Assembly: GCA_019722365.1 (NCBI GenBank)
Contig: JADFUC010001380.1
Location: 496,001 to 560,000 of the forward strand
Length of the DNA: 64,000 nt
Direction of reading: 5' to 3'
From: Lithospermum erythrorhizon
Lineage: Eukaryota > Streptophyta > Magnoliopsida > Boraginales > Boraginaceae
Position numbers and translations under genes: made by a program. This document shows, piece by piece, positions 36,519 through 49,519 of the stretch. The stretch's first letter is position 1. Each line of letters opens with the position of its first letter. The notes below the pieces were generated by a model that ran no database searches, had not been told where the DNA came from, and saw only the letters and a program-made list of their open reading frames with translations.

Positions 36519-38151
36519 TTAGACAATCACACTTGGAAATCTGCATGAATCATGACCTGTTCCAAAAAAATAAAATATAGCAAGATTTTAATTTTAATAA
36601 GATCACAAAACAAGTTCGAAATACCAACAAAAAAAATCAATTAAAGGATAAATTGTTCAAGAAATGGATGTCTTACTTGGATCTTCGGTGGTTTGCATAG
36701 CGAGGCCATTGAAGTAGCAGGTTGCTCCAGTGTTCTTAAACTTTGCCCAATTTGAACTAAATGCATAGTTTGCATGATCTCTTGGTGTAAAAGGTTGATA
36801 ACACTCACCCTCAGGTTGAAGTGCATCACATGTCCCATTTTCTTGTCCACAAGCAAATTGTGCAGCATTAATAAGCTGATCCGAGTTGTCAACTCCCTCT
36901 GCTACAACACACCACAATTTCCCCCTATACGGCGTGTTATTCGTCGGTAAAGGCAACGTGTCGTGGTAGCTACTTGAGTTATGTTTTCCTGTCAGGTCTA
37001 TTTCATACATGGGACGCCCGCTCGAGTTGAGTAATCCCCAATTCCTCTCTGTCCCTCGGCCTGTTTTTCGGTTTTCGTTGTATAGGGAAAATATGAAGGT
37101 TGGTATGATGGTTCCAGGCCTGGCAGGGGTGCCAATTGGTGGATTAGCGGTAATTTTCTGTACTACATATCGGTTGTAGACAGCTGCATTGTATACATTC
37201 GCGCCTGGTTCATCAATATCGCCCCCATTAGGCCACCCTGTCTCAGCAATCGCCATTCTGATATTGTTGTACCCGAGCTTCTCCATCGCGAAGTTCACAG
37301 AATCCAGCATTTGATCCAGGAGGTTGGTGTAAACCAGGCGGCTTTCTGGATCCTGGTAAGATGAATTCCCATTTCTGAACAAAGCGAAATCCAGGCTAAT
37401 GCTGGATGGATCACTGGACCAGGGGAAGTAAGGGTACACATCCAAGAAAAAGAAGCCTTTAGTACCATTCAAGAAATTGAGCAATGGTAGCATCACATGT
37501 TCAACTTCAGGCCTAAATCTCCCACTTGAAGGTGGATATGATGATGCCAGCATATCCATTGCCAATGGTGTCCCTATTTTGATGTTATTAATGTTATGTG
37601 CCCTTATTGCGGTCTTAATGTTTCGCATTGCAGGTACAAGATCATCCCACATTTTTTTATCATTGTAGCTGAGCACTTCATTTCCAACAAGGACATATCT
37701 AATCATGGTGTCAGGGTAATAAGCTAGCACATTTTCGAGCACCCATTGATTCGCTTGTTCTTGACTTGAAGCAACACTGGAGATCAGATCATTCGTGACC
37801 ATGATCGAGACTTGAATATGCATCCCAGATAACAACTTGAGTACTTCTGGATTAGCATCATAGAGCTTCACCCTGCCAGCTCTCATATTTCTTATGTACC
37901 TAATTGATTCATATGGCGACGGCAAATTGTTTCCTAGACGTCCATAGTTTACACCAATCTTGCTTGAAATGATTCCATCTGCAAAGGGAAAAGAAACAAC
38001 AACTAGAGTAAATAATTGATCATTGTCAAAAATAGGAAAATACATTTTCTCATTTTCTTACATTCTTGCTCAAAAACTTACTTGTGAAAGTTAAGAGATA
38101 TAGGCTGTACAAAACAAGAACAACCTTCTCTATAACTCTTTCATGTAACAT
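36519..38151 (-). CDS. Glucan endo-1,3-beta-glucosidase (GH17) with C-terminal X8/CBM43 domain
   Basis: The enzyme hydrolyses beta-1,3-glucan (callose) at the cell wall or plasmodesmata. Exons 38082-38151, 36677-37978 and 36519-36556 give 469 residues. The signal peptide (about residues 1-24, MLHERVIEKVVLVLYSLYLL) ends before SSKIGVNYGRLGNNLPSP, the usual mature start. The acid/base glutamate is in VGNEV (E124) and the nucleophile in AETGWPNGG (E269). From about residue 373 the X8 domain begins (KLWCVVAEG), with cysteines in WCV, FACG, GTCD, GECY and ATCYFNG. A 38-nt last exon (DPS/HDSCRFPSVIV) supplies the sixth cysteine. Without splicing, the frame would end at KTSIS without that cysteine. 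A minus-strand TATA-like box lies at 38258-38265. Several N-glycosylation sites are present. The subgroup is uncertain. Confidence 0.93.
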
Positions 38152-38257
38152 ATTTTCAATATTATGTAGTTGATTAAATTTCGTCTTTTCGTTTTATGTA
38201 GGAATGAGTGAAGAGAAAGAGCAAAATGTTTTGGAGTTATAGAATGATGTAGGCAGA

Positions 38258-38265
38258 ATTTATAT
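38258..38265 (-). promoter_or_regulatory. Probable TATA box of the GH17 gene
   Basis: ATATAAAT on the minus strand, about 107 bp upstream of the start codon at 38151. This is a reasonable distance for a leader of about 75 bp. Confidence 0.5.
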
Positions 38266-39640
38266 GAGTTGAAGAATGAAAAGAAAATTCCACTCATGGA
38301 TGGTTCAAGGACCATATAATATTTAAGATTATCAAAAGAAAGACATGCAGGTTAGATATTAAACAATTTCGCAACGAAATGATCTTTGGAAGGGTTTCAA
38401 AAAGAAATAAAGATTGTTGGGTTATACTCCGTAAAATTTTTTAGGATCAATTCAAGATCATGTCATACAAACTACAAAGGCAAAGATCATGAAACGAATA
38501 AATTTGCATTGGGGGATAAATATAGCACTAATGTCCAAAGAAAATTACTCCGTATTAGTATAATGTATAAATGCAAAGCATTATTTCCAGTGTTATTGTT
38601 AATGAACAACTCAGGAGGTATATTACTATTCAAATTCAAGTTGTTTTTATGCAATAAAACTAATTATAAAATGCATTTTTTAATGAAGAAAGTTGTTTAA
38701 GCACGATGCTTAAGTATTTCTTAACCTTTAGATCGTTGATTTTTATTAATATTTTGATTCAAGGGACATCACAAGAACAAGGGCAAGATCGTCCAAACAT
38801 CATATTTTTAACATTAAACGTGCGCTAAAAAATAGGCGTTAATATGGGAGTTGATACTGCTTAATTTTTGCAAAGGGATGACCATTGAGTAGGCATGTGA
38901 GTGAACCCAATAGTTCTATTCGATTCGCATTATTCAGCTAGAAGTAGTTCGGCTCGTGGCATGTAGTTCGATAAGCGTAAACATGAAAGCAGAACCTTAA
39001 AATCAAAGTTCGACGAGGCCGAGGCAATGCCCGAAATAGTTACATCCCGTTCATTTGATCATTGCTCGGCTTTAGATATGATGTAGCACATGTTGAAAAT
39101 ATAATACAATGCAAACATTTATCTCATTTCTTACTATTTCATGCTCTCGTCATTCGATTGAGTCACTAGTAAATGTATTCAAGCGTTTACTTAAGCGGTT
39201 CGATTCGATTCATAAAAGTTTGGCTCGATTTGCGGTGTTCAACGTATGCTCAAGCGTTAAATTTTAAAAGATTAAATGACTTTTCAACGTGTTTGAGCTT
39301 AAGGTTCTCACGGCTTTGAGCTTATCTTCAGCCAGGTAAAGTTCGATCTAGTTAGGTTAGTTTTAAAACCTACCGTTAGGTACCCATGCAGATGATTGCT
39401 TTACGTGACATTGCTCTTCTCATTGAGTATTTGATTTTCACTTATTTATTAATACATGTTACTTAATTGCATTTCTAAATAACTTATAAATATATTTATT
39501 ATTTCTTAAAATCGTTAAAAAAAAATTTGTGTACATTATTCTTTATAAGTTTTTAGTGTGATTTTTTGGATATTCATATATATATTTTTTGTATACAACT
39601 TTTTTGTATTTTATAATTAATTTAACCAATTATTTATGTT
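38266..39640. other. Intergenic region
   Basis: I see no gene. A 104-codon plus-strand frame at 38386-38700 is of low complexity and unlike any family I know. CTCCGTA scraps at about 38426 and 38548 resemble MITE ends. Confidence 0.45.
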
Positions 39641-39644
39641 TAGG

Positions 39645-40150
39645 TTTGAAACTATTAATCATAAATTAAAAATGGAATTAACTATTTTTAATTATATTTA
39701 TCTATTTTTTCACCTTTTGGTTGTCTTTTTGAACTAAAGTGGTAATTGCTCGTCAAGAATGGTTATGAAATTATGTGAAACTATTAATCATAAGTAAAAC
39801 TTAAATTACTCTGTAATTATTTTCAATTATAATTAACCATTGTTTGCACATTTTGGTTGTATTTTTTAAATATATTAACCATTATTCTTCAAGATTGATT
39901 ATAAAAAAATATGTAAAACTATAATGAAACTATTACTGGTATTAATTATAATTCACCATTTTTTGCACGTCTTGCTTGTATTTTTAAACTAAATTAACCA
40001 TTATTTGTAAGGATGGTTACGTGAACTATATAAAACCAGAGTAATGTTTTTAATCATTAACTAAAAATTAAATTAATCACAATGAACCATTTCTGTCATA
40101 TTTTGATTATTTGTTTAAACTTAATTTAAACTATTATTATTTTTTATGAG
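39645..40150. repeat. Degenerate tandem array, about four units of 115-138 bp
   Basis: Units start near 39645, 39778, 39916 and 40033. Each runs through GAAACTATTAATCATAA, AATTATAATTAACCATTNTT, GCACATTTTGGTTGTATTTT and ATTAACCATTATT, followed by a GATGGTTA-like word and a TATGT end. The copies differ considerably. There is no coding potential. Confidence 0.65.
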
Positions 40151-40424
40151 TTTCAAAAAAATATGATAAATGTGTGTGATAATTGATTTTCATTTTCAAC
40201 AATTTTTTAAAAAATATATAATGAAATAAAAATAAAAATAGTCATAATATTTATAATGCTATAGTATATGAATAGTAATAAAATATTGTGAAAAATGATG
40301 CAAAATGAAAAAGTAAAATAATAAGCTTTGTTGGAAAAAGTAAAAGAAGCAAACAAAATCTACATAATGTCTGTCCTAGTTTGAAATTTTTAATGGTAAG
40401 TCGTTCACTAGTTTAGCAAAAATA

Positions 40425-40606
40425 AGTGTGAAACCGTAACAGCCACTCGAGTTCACCATCACTTGAGAATTTTACGGAGGAGGTGAATCGCGGGATGTCT
40501 CTTATTTGAGTCGAGGTCGAGAGATTAAACAAGCCCATTTAAATCACGAAATTTTCTTCTTGGGTAAATTCAAGCCTTATCTGGCGTAGAGGTTGAGTTC
40601 AGATGC
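40425..40606 (-). mobile_element. Second, degenerate SINE of the same 3'-end type
   Basis: The minus-strand 3' end reads CTCGAGTGGCTGTTACGGTT then TCACACTT. It corresponds to the 3' end of the SINE at 24219-24408 (CGAGGGGCCGTGTGACGGTT then TCACACTT). Imperfect flanking repeats TAGCAAAAATA (40414-40424) and TACCAAAAATA (40607-40617) bound 182 bp, close to the 190 bp of the first copy. An A-box-like TGAACTCAACCTC lies at its head, but the B box is eroded. The assignment rests mainly on the shared end and the possible target duplication. Confidence 0.5.
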
Positions 40607-40619
40607 TACCAAAAATAGA

Positions 40620-42170
40620 TCGTGCATCAACTCCTCATGTACCGCATTAAATTTGGAATTTCTAAAACGCTCGCGTGAGAATAGTTACTTTCAAAATTTT
40701 TTTTAAGCATGGTATTTAAGGAAATTGTTTAAGCACCTAAATGAGTCTCGTTTTATTCAAATTGATAATAGCCCTTTTTGCAGATAAAATTGACCTATTT
40801 TCATTTTTTATGTTTTAGTAACACCATTTTTACCCATCATTAGTATTTTAGATTATCATAAAATAGGGAATATGATATTACCCACCTACCATGTACTCGA
40901 TAACAGGCATTAAAAATGATTCATTTGTTGTAATTATAATAAAAAATATCACACGAAATATAAAATAAAATTGTACTCGTAGCCGTCGTATTGCCCCATA
41001 TGTATTGCCGGACTGGCAACACAATTTTCTTTTGGTAGCCCAATCTTCAACATGGGCAGATGATATTTTTTCCTCTTGTTTTTTTGGAAACATTGCACTC
41101 TCATCTAAAGTCTCAACCATCACAATTAGCTCTCTCTTTCTTTTTCAAAGTAGCCAGTAATACTTGCATAAAGTAAGAGGTCCATTAAATGATTGAAAGC
41201 GATATTATTCTGTACATTAAGAACATCAATAGATTCTTGAAACCAAAATTATTCTATTTTCTAGTCAAAAGCGTCTTTATTGTAAGATTTTACTTCACTC
41301 TTGTTCACTGGAAGTTTGAAACCAAACATGGTACAATAATAAAATGAGACAAAAAGACACCAAATATTCATATCTATCTAGCACCGCCATGATATTATAC
41401 AGAACATACATCCATGATCCAACTCAAAGTGACAGAATTTATCATCCATCAAGGTTGTCACCTTTTGCAGATATAATTCTTGAATTCCTTGGACAAACAT
41501 ACATACCCAAATACCCAACTTCTTCAATGATTCTAACATTTTACTGATCTGACAACCCCACTTTTTTAGCGGCTAACATGATTGATTACCTGTCAAAACG
41601 ACCTCAAACCAACTTTAAATATTTTAATACAACTTTATTAGTAGATCTTAGCAACATCTAATGCTGTTCATGAATTAGTTGCAAACTACTTTAAAATTAA
41701 TTTTATTGATCGAGAGATCTAAATTACTCGTAATTTTTGTAGTCTTGTATTACTCTATTTTGTTTGTCACTGTGATAGCAGGAGATGCTAAGGCAAGAGA
41801 TAAATAGTCTGAAATTAAATATAGAAATTAGTCATCTTCTCAAATTTCTCGTCAATAAGTTTTTAAAGAATTAATTTAATATTTTAAATTTACAATTTAA
41901 ATTTTTAATCATCAATATTTATTGTAATTCTTATTATAATAGATATTCTCTCTATAGCTCTATTCCAAAAAAATTGGCGAATTTTGTATTTTGATTAGTG
42001 TCTTTATAAAATTTGAACTAATTTTGTTATATGTAGTATATAATATTTGATGTACTTTATTATGTAGTATATTTTGAATGGGAGGGAGTACTATTTTCTT
42101 CTAGATTTTCATAATATGTCAGACGACGACGACAACAAACAAAACAAAAGAATTATTACCAGCACACATT
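40620..42170. other. Upstream region of the receptor kinase gene
   Basis: No gene is visible. A right-end-like GGGAGGGAGTA at 42080-42090 may pair with a TTCTCTCTATAGCTC end near 41946, giving a 143-bp Stowaway-like MITE just upstream of the TMK promoter, but the inverted repeats are weak. Confidence 0.4.
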
Positions 42171-42172
42171 CC

Positions 42173-42179
42173 ATATAAA
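42173..42179 (+). promoter_or_regulatory. TATA box of the TMK4-like gene
   Basis: TATAAAC lies 89 bp upstream of the annotated ATG, followed by a C-rich leader. The distance fits a leader of about 60 nt. Confidence 0.55.
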
Positions 42180-42267
42180 CCTACCTTTTATTTCCTAAAC
42201 ACCCTCCATCTCATCAGGAACCCCCCTCCTTCTGCATGCATCCACCGATCTTAGATCCCTTCCCATA

Positions 42268-45200
42268 ATGACCATCTTCTGGCCTCACCCCCTCCTCTTC
42301 CTCCTCCTCCTCCGCCACGTGTCCATCTCCGCCGCGGACGATGGCGACGTCATGGCTGCTCTGCTCAAAGGCATTTCTCCAGCACCACCAGGGTGGGATT
42401 CAAAAAAACCATGTTGTCAATGGACCGACGTAAAATGTGACTCATCGGGCAATGTCATGCAAATTGACATAAGCTCAAAGTCTTTATCTGGTACCCTCCC
42501 TGGAAATATTAACCAACTTTCAAGCCTCCAGACTTTTGCCGTTCAACGTAATTTTTTATCAGGACAAATACCATCTTTTGCAAATATGTCTAACATGCAA
42601 GAACTCGACCTGGATTTCAATTCTTTCAACTCTTTGAGTAAAGATTTCCTTTTGGGTATGCCCAACTTGCAGAAATTTAGCATGAGTAATAATTCAAATT
42701 TGCCTGCATGGGAAATTCCTGAGTATATTGCTGAAAGCTCAAATTTGCAGGCTTTTGTTGCAAGTTCTAATAATATTGTGGGTAGTATACCTGATATATT
42801 TGATCAGTTTCCGAATTTGCAGAGTTTGAGGTTGTCGTATAATAATCTTACGGGTCCATTGCCTCCATCATTGGCTAGTTCTGAGTTGCAGAACTTGTGG
42901 TTGAATAATCAAGAAAAGGGGTTATCTGGAACGATCAGTGTGTTGTCCACAATGACACAGTTGGCTCAGGTTTGGTTGCATTCTAATGCTTTCACAGGTC
43001 CTATTCCAGACCTGTCTAATTGTACAATTTTGTCCGATTTGCAGCTAAGGGATAATCAGTTTACTGGTCCTGTTCCTAAATCTTTGTTGAGTATGCAGAA
43101 GTTGGTTAATGTTACATTGCAGAACAATAAATTGCAGGGTGAGGTGCCTCAGTTTCGGAATGGGATGCAGGTTACTTTAGGGTCTACTAATAGCTTTTGT
43201 AATCCTCGTCCGGGGCCTTGTGATGCTCAGGTGGAGACTCTTCTTGAAATCGCTGGTGGTTTTGGGTACCCAATGGTGTTGGCAGACTCATGGGAAGGGA
43301 ATGATGCTTGCAAAGGATGGAAATCGATTAGTTGTGATTCTCTGGGGAAGAATGTGACCATTGTGAACTTTGCTAAGCAGGGTATATCAGGTAATATATC
43401 GCCTGCTTTCTCAAAATTAGCTAGTTTGAAGAGCTTGTTGTTGAATGATAATGGTTTAACTGGTGGAATACCGCAAAGTTTAACTAGTTTGCCTCAATTG
43501 CAAGAGTTTGATGCGTCGAATAACAATCTGTCTGGATCTATACCATCTTTTCGGGCTGGTGTTAAGTTTAGTTATGGTGGTAATCCTTTCATTGGGAAAA
43601 ATATTAGTAGTGGGGGAGGTTCTTTGGGGGGTTTGATAGGGTCAAAGGGTTCACTCTCAGGTGGTATGATTGCGGGTATTATTGTAGCTGTTCTGTTGTT
43701 CATTGTCGTTATGTTATTTGTGTCATATCGGTGGTGGTCGAGGAGGAGCCATAATATGTCTAATAAAGTTGGGGGTCCTGAGCAAGGGAATGGAATTGCG
43801 AAGCCTAGCATCCATTCTCCGGAAAATGGAAACGTTGGAGGTCCTAATGAACTGCAGAGTCAGGGCAGTGGTGATCTGAGTGAAATGCCACAAACGTTAG
43901 AGAGTGGAAATGTTGTCATTTCAATCAAAGTACTAAGGCAAGTGACCGACAATTTCAGTGAACAAAAAGTATTGGGAAGAGGGGGATTTGGTATTGTATA
44001 CAAAGGTGAAATGGATGATGGGACTGAGATTGCTGTGAAGAGAATGGACTCCGGATTGATGGGCAAGAAAGGGATGAATGAATTTCAAGCTGAAATTTCT
44101 GTCCTTACAAACGTGAGACATAGGAATTTGGTTGCTCTTCTGGGTTACTGTGTTAATGGACATGAGAGGCTGTTGGTGTACGAGTATATGCCACACGGAA
44201 CTTTAAGCCAGCATTTGTTCGGAGAAGAGGGTAGGTTTCAACCTTTAACGTGGAAGCAGAGGATAGTAATAGCGTTGGATGTGGCGAGGGGGGTTGAATA
44301 TCTGCATGGCTTAGCTCAACAAAGTTTCATCCATAGAGATTTAAAACCATCTAATGTACTTCTTGGGAATGACATGAGAGCAAAAGTTTCTGATTTTGGA
44401 TTGGTTAAAAATGCACCAGACGGTAAATTCTCTATAGAGACGAAGTTGGCTGGAACATTCGGTTACCTTGCACCGGAATATGCTGGTAAGTCTTTACATT
44501 CAACCTCATTAGATTCATTACATTATATACCATTTAACCCTTCCTTGCTTTATCAGCTTATGATATATCCCGAAGAACAGTTTGCCAGGAGCATATGTCC
44601 TATTGCATCAACTCAATATTGATTATTTCTTTGAATTCCCTTTTATACATGGAACCAACATTTCTATGAAGGATTAAAAATTTCTAATTGGCATATCGTG
44701 AAGCTACTCAAAATGTCAGATCACAAGCATCTGTTATTCTCAGTTTTCGTGATACTTGATGGTTCTTAATTGTGTCTCCAGATCTCTATCTAGATATAGT
44801 ATTTCAACGACTAGATGGAAAATAATAAATTTCAGCTGAGTTGCCAATTTATGCAATTTTTGTGGAATACTATGAGATGTACATCATTAGTCTTTGCAAT
44901 GCATTATCTGTAATTCTGTATATAGTATTCATGGCTCGTTTGTTAACCGGATTGCGTTGTGTTTGCACTTTGGTTCCCCTGCAGCTACTGGACGAGTAAC
45001 TACTAAAGTGGATGTCTACGCGTTTGGAGTTATTCTGATGGAGATAATTACTGGCAGAAAAGCTCTTGATGAGAACGTGGCAGAAGACAGGTCTCTTCTG
45101 GTGGCCTGGTTCCGAAGGGTGATTGTGAACAAAGAAAATATTCGAGGGGAAATTGATCAATCTCTTGATATTGATGAAGAAACATATGCAAGTATATCCA

Positions 45201-45496
45201 AGGTCGCGGAGTTAGCAGGACATTGCACCACTCGAGAGCCATTGCAAAGACCGGACATGGGTCATGTAGTTAGTGTCCTTGCTCCTCTAGTACAGGAATG
45301 GAAACCTGCAAGCCATGACGAAAATGACAACGGCCTTGCTCCAGAAATGAGTCTTCCTGAAGCTCTGCAGAGATGGCAAGCTTATGAGGGTAATACTTCC
45401 TCATTGTTCGATGATTCCTACACTCAGTCACCGTCCAGCATTCACTCAAAGCCGCCAGGTATCGCAACCTCACTCAATTCATCAGATTGCAGATAA
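42268..45496 (+). CDS. TMK4: TMK4-like leucine-rich-repeat receptor kinase
   Basis: TMK kinases are plasma-membrane receptor kinases with roles in auxin signalling and growth. Exons 42268-44485 and 44985-45496 give 909 residues. A signal peptide (about 1-23) precedes a first LRR cap (PCCQWTDVKC) and a run of LRRs. A second cap (NDACKGWKSISC, about residues 345-358) splits the LRR region, the hallmark of TMKs, and two or three further LRRs follow. The membrane segment is about 470-492. The kinase has GRGGFG (about 569), K591 in AVKRM, the RD-type catalytic loop HRDLKPSN (D691) and DFG (D709). The single intron falls after APEYA, in the activation segment, and the join EYA/ATGRVTTKVDVYAFG is exact. 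The TMK4-type tail MSLPEALQRWQ is present. Retention of the intron would add 45 codons and remove the C-lobe. Confidence 0.94.
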
Positions 45497-48400
45497 TTAA
45501 AACATGTAAAACCATCGTCGACATATGAGGCAAGTTCAGCATAAGTCTGGATTTTATTCCATGGTGTTTAGTCATGCAAAGTCATCAGAAGAAATGGCAC
45601 ATTAGTTCAATTATTAATTCTTTAGCTTTGACATGTATATTGATGGTTTTCTTAATCTTTAAGAAGGCTTGGTTAGAGCTGTTTGTTCTATTTTATTGGA
45701 TTTGTGTAAGTTGGCATTGTACCCTCAAGGTTGAGCTCGGAGGCATGTGGTTATGATTTTGGAGGGTTAGGTGAATATATGCTCTATGTAACAATATGAA
45801 GATTGAAAAAAATTGGTGTTTCCTTTATATCGAAAAACTTGTCCCTCTCAAGACCAACTTTGTAGAGTTCCTTTTCATGTTACTAATAAAATGTACATGT
45901 ATTTATGGTTGAAATATTTAAATTAAGATATCAAATAAAGCAATTAATTATTTATGTAAATTTATAAATTATACTTTTGATTTTATATTATAATTAAATT
46001 TTATTCGTAGTTATATATGATCACTTATAATTTTTAATAATATAATTGTAATAATAGATTTAAAAGTTTTGTTATCGTATTCTTTCTTCATTTCAAGATT
46101 TAATAAAAGAATACGCATTATATAATTTATTTATTGTTAGAAAAAAATAGCTTTTTCTTTAATAAAAATGCAGCCTCATGTTATTTTTGTTGTATATATT
46201 CGTTTAAGCAATATTATTTTAATTGATGATTATTCGATAATATTTGTACAAAGCTGAATAATATGAAGATATTTTTGAATTTCTTTGATCCCAATAGCAT
46301 AAAACAATAGAAAAATGGCATTCAATGTTTTTGTTCGAATGTAGAAATACTCCAAATGAATTATATTAAAATCGATGAAATAAAGATGAAATCACTCTTT
46401 AAGAATTATATCTTGTCACGATAATATTTTTTAATAAAAAGTTAAAAAGCACTAAACGGTATATGTGATTAATAGGTTAAATTTCATGCGGTAGCGCGAG
46501 CCCATGAAAATATTTTAAATAGTCGTAAACATTTCAATAACATTTCAAATAGGCGTTTGAAGGTGATTTTGGCGGCTAAACTTTTTGAAAAGCATTATTG
46601 AACTCTGACTTTAACAGTTAAGCCAAAGGCAAAATAGACATTTTTATATTACTTTTATGAGTCGTTTTAAATAACAAATCGCAATTAGATTGATGTTTAA
46701 TACATTAATTAATTTTAATTAATTAAAATAAAATAAAATAAATGCATCTGGCCTTTGCTATTTACTTGTGGTCTTCCCTACGTACACACGCATATCGTCC
46801 ACGCTCCCACTTAATTTAATGTAACAAAAAAAAATCAATTCAATGACAATAAATACAAAGCCACTACAAAAGTGACCAACATCACATGCAACTCCCCAAT
46901 ATTTACCTAATTTAATCGAATGACTAATTTAGAACTTATTAATTATTGAGTTGTTATAGGAATATTTTTAAAACTTTTGAAACATATTTTTCAATCAATA
47001 AAAAATATTATAATAAGGGTAATATAGTAATTAGTAATGTGAAAAGGAAATAAACAGAACTCATATTTGTATAAGTGGGGGATTTGGCTGTTTTGAAGTT
47101 TCGAGTGATCTAGGAATGAATCAAATCGTATTTAACTTTAGCTGCTTGTCGGGGATCGAGCACTACTTGTAGATATACGGGCGCATGAGACATTTCGATG
47201 TCCATTGAGGCGTGACTCATGGACCTTTGCCTATACATGAACTATATGTCAAGTGATTGATGGAGTAATTCTATGCATGAAAACTGACCAAGAAAGATAA
47301 TTGTGTTGTCATACATGATACAAAACTTGTTTGTCCCAATGAAACTGACCTGGTGAGATCATGTCATGCATGACCCAGAGAAACTTAGCTTGATTTTTAT
47401 CAATTCTTCTTAATGCTGTTAGAATTCGCCTTAAATTGTTTCACGGAGGCTTGTCAATCGATAAGCGACAAAATTTAAGATGCGAGAAATAAGCGAGGCA
47501 ATTTTTACTCTGAGGTCCTTGATATGAAAGTCACGTCTATTCTTCAGCTGCAGAATAAAGCTAATAAATCGAGAAGATGAATTCTGGCCCTCTGCATTAG
47601 TATAATCTGCTCCGGTTGGTATTTTCTTGTAGAAAATCACCAGCAAAGCGCATCGAAAACAAAGATAAAAACTTTAAGTTCTTCAAGGAGCAAAATTATT
47701 CTTGATAATATTAAAGGCCTGTATTATTAGGATGAATATTACATATTACATGTATTTGTGTGATGAATAAAGCTAAATATAAATATCACATATTTATAGA
47801 ATTTAAAATAAACACCATCAATGAAACTTTATTTGAATTTCACGAGTCGTCAGCAAAAATAGATGCTTTCGAATCGTGCATCAGGACTTGATCGGGACCT
47901 AAGCGATCGATCTTCTTCGAAATTGACTGCCATTTTCTTCCCGATCCTCACAAGTCCCCCATTTTTGCTGCTCAAAATTTTCTTCCATTCAGCAATCTTC
48001 TCTTCTTTTGTTTAACTTCATGTGAACTCCGAAGTAATCATATCCACTACTCTAGATTGTCTATGTTATTCTTATACCATCACATATATGTTACTCCCTT
48101 ATAACATTTTACACCAGATTATTTATAATTTTTTTTTTAAATCCATTTTTATATTAATTTATTAAATATTGAAATCAACTTTTAACTTTTATACAAAATC
48201 AGATTCTATATTCTGTACTCATAATTATTAAAAGTTACATATTTCATATAATTATAATTTATTAAGAAAGCAAAAAAGGTTAAAAAGTACCAAAGAAAGA
48301 CATATAAATTATAATAATAATAGAAGTACATGTATATGCCAAGTGTAGATTTAAGCTCAAGTCATACTTGGTGGGTAAATTCAGGCCCGTCTTTGAGGGC

Positions 48401-49283
48401 GTTCGAAGCGGTCTTTCGTATAGGGCCTCAAATTCAGAGGGGCACCTAATATTTTATATATTATGTAAATTGTAAATGAAGAGTTAGTATGAGTGGTAGA
48501 AAAGTGTGGTGGTGAAAAAAATTGATATGTGTGAGTTAAGTGTACTTGCCCTTTATTCTTTTTGTTGTAGTTGATGATTTTTCTTTATGTTTAATGTTTT
48601 TGTTTTAACACAATTGAGAGATAGAATCACGTCGTAAATTTCTTTTTATTTTGTTGTAGTTGAGCGTAACTTTTCTTTAAGGTTTTTAATTTAATATAAT
48701 ATTCCATTTTATTTAAACAAAACTACTTTGTAATTTGGAGCAGGGATTTTCGTTTGAAGCAGGGGAGGCGATCACTTGGATAAATTTAGGTGGTATCACT
48801 TTATGATAAGATTGAGACATATGATATTTTACTAAAAGTACAATATTTTGTATCTATTTGGCCTATATACACAAGAAGAGAATTTTGAGAACTCTTGTGC
48901 AGATGCCCTTAGGCTTCATTTAGTTCTTAGGCGAGGTTGGGCAAAGAAAACGTTTAAATAACCTAGTTTACACGTTTGAAAAATGCTTGTATTATTATTG
49001 TACGACACTGTCTACATAGTCTAGATGTGTTTTGGGAATAGTTTTATGGGGAAAACTATCTCATTTCGAAATTTTTTTCATGTATTATTGATTTGAAATT
49101 TGTACATTATGTATTAATGATTATGTCATCATAACTATTAATGATGTACTCAATACAAGATGAATATTATTTTTAACCAAATACATATAAAGAAGTAAAA
49201 TGAAAATGAAATTGATGATCATTTCTGTAAATTTTTTTAAGTCCAAAGTGACAAACGTGCAATTAAACCATATAATTATACGT
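45497..49283. other. Gene-free intergenic region
   Basis: I see no supportable gene in 3.8 kb. A minus-strand frame at 47431-47646 and a segment near 47880-48010 (reading MAVNFEEDRSLRSRSSPDAR) look faintly protein-like but have no recognisable family. A GGGCCTCAAATTCAGAGGGG word near 48422 resembles decayed transposon debris common in plants. Confidence 0.45.
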
Positions 49284-49363
49284 ACATGCTCATCGTCACC
49301 TCAAACGTCATTATACAAGGTCTTTTTCTTTGTCATCACATACGTCTGTAGGCTATTTATAAA
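49284..49363 (+). promoter_or_regulatory. Promoter block of the intact UGT75-type gene
   Basis: A 28-bp block (49284-49311, starting ACATGCTCATCGTCACCTCA) is identical to one upstream of the second UGT copy at 52159-52186, although the surrounding DNA has diverged. It contains an ACGT core. A TATA box, TATTTATAAA, follows at 49354-49363, about 157 bp before the start codon. Confidence 0.6.
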
Positions 49364-49519
49364 CATGTACTGCATTCTTCCTATTATCACAATAACACAA
49401 ACCACATTTGATTGTTACAACATTAAGTCTGCGGGTTCCATAGTATTAGCATTTCATTTCTTGAACTATTTTATACCATCAATTACCATTTACCAAAAAC
49501 AATTGTCCCCAAGCAGAGA

